This document shows, in pieces, positions 6,512 through 6,527 of a stretch of DNA of 6,527 nt (position 1 is its first letter; each line of letters opens with the position of its first letter). Both the position numbers and the translations under genes were made by a program. The notes under the pieces are model-generated. The model was not told the origin of the DNA. It worked only from the letters and a program-made list of their open reading frames with translations, and did not search any database. The stretch comes from Arenibacter sp963972175 (GTDB taxonomy: Bacteria > Bacteroidota > Bacteroidia > Flavobacteriales > Flavobacteriaceae): assembly GCA_963972175.1 (NCBI GenBank), contig CAXAVP010000247.1:1-6527 (forward strand). The letters are read 5' to 3'.

Positions 6512-6527
6512 TGGGCCCTACTGGATT
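6512..6527 (-). tRNA. 3' end of a tRNA gene (identity unknown, continues outside window)
   Basis: On the minus strand the last bases read AAT-CCAGT-AGGGCCC-A: the end of a T loop, the 3' half of a T stem, seven acceptor-stem bases and a discriminator A at 6512. No CCA is encoded directly after it (CAGT follows). The anticodon lies outside the window so the amino acid cannot be assigned. The strong minus-strand terminator directly downstream supports an RNA gene ending here. Confidence 0.7.

Noticed and set aside
6512..6527. tRNA 3' end as an integration (att) site for an island in the window
   Set aside because: The terminal tRNA sequence is not duplicated anywhere else in the window, and no integrase gene is present.

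Overview
The window looks like the chromosome of a member of the Bacteroidota, most likely a marine-type Flavobacteriaceae. The evidence is a PorP/SprF-family protein, a gliding-motility-associated C-terminal (CHU_C, type IX secretion) domain, thrombospondin type 3 calcium repeats, AT-rich intergenic DNA, weak ribosome binding sites and all-TAA stops in the intact genes. No species can be named from this sequence.

Left part (1-3415): a possible C-terminal scrap of an upstream gene ends at 102. About 390 bases follow with no convincing gene. Then comes the remains of a large modular surface protein (494-3415): a P/Homo B-type domain, a cadherin-like segment, two tandem ~118-residue beta repeats, a third Ig-like module, a 35-residue-period thrombospondin type 3 calcium repeat array and a type IX CTD. 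The gene is broken twice. It has no start codon context or signal peptide at its 5' end, and one in-frame TGA at 2297-2299 separates the beta modules from the calcium repeats and the sorting domain. Everything after the TGA stays in the same frame, so a single base change (probably GGA Gly to TGA) explains the split.

Middle (3416-5310): 23 bases after the broken gene lies an intact PorP/SprF gene, normally the outer-membrane partner of a CHU_C-type adhesin, closed by a strong terminator. A ~700-base gene-poor stretch follows. It contains a patch of coding-like base composition (about 4440-4720) that may be a decayed gene or dispersed repeat, plus two short perfect palindromes. A very small basic gene (37 codons, 5084-5197) comes next and is followed by a strong hairpin terminator.

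Right part (5311-6527): a pRiA4b ORF-3-like gene with a TTG start and, 23 bases further on, a 69-codon gene of unknown function form a likely two-gene operon. A structured intergenic region with nested inverted repeats follows. At the right edge, on the minus strand, are a terminator and the 3' end of a tRNA gene that continues outside the window.

The only functional system I can argue for is the type IX secretion/gliding-type adhesin plus PorP/SprF pair, and here the adhesin half appears to be inactivated. I see no CRISPR array, insertion sequence or phage gene.
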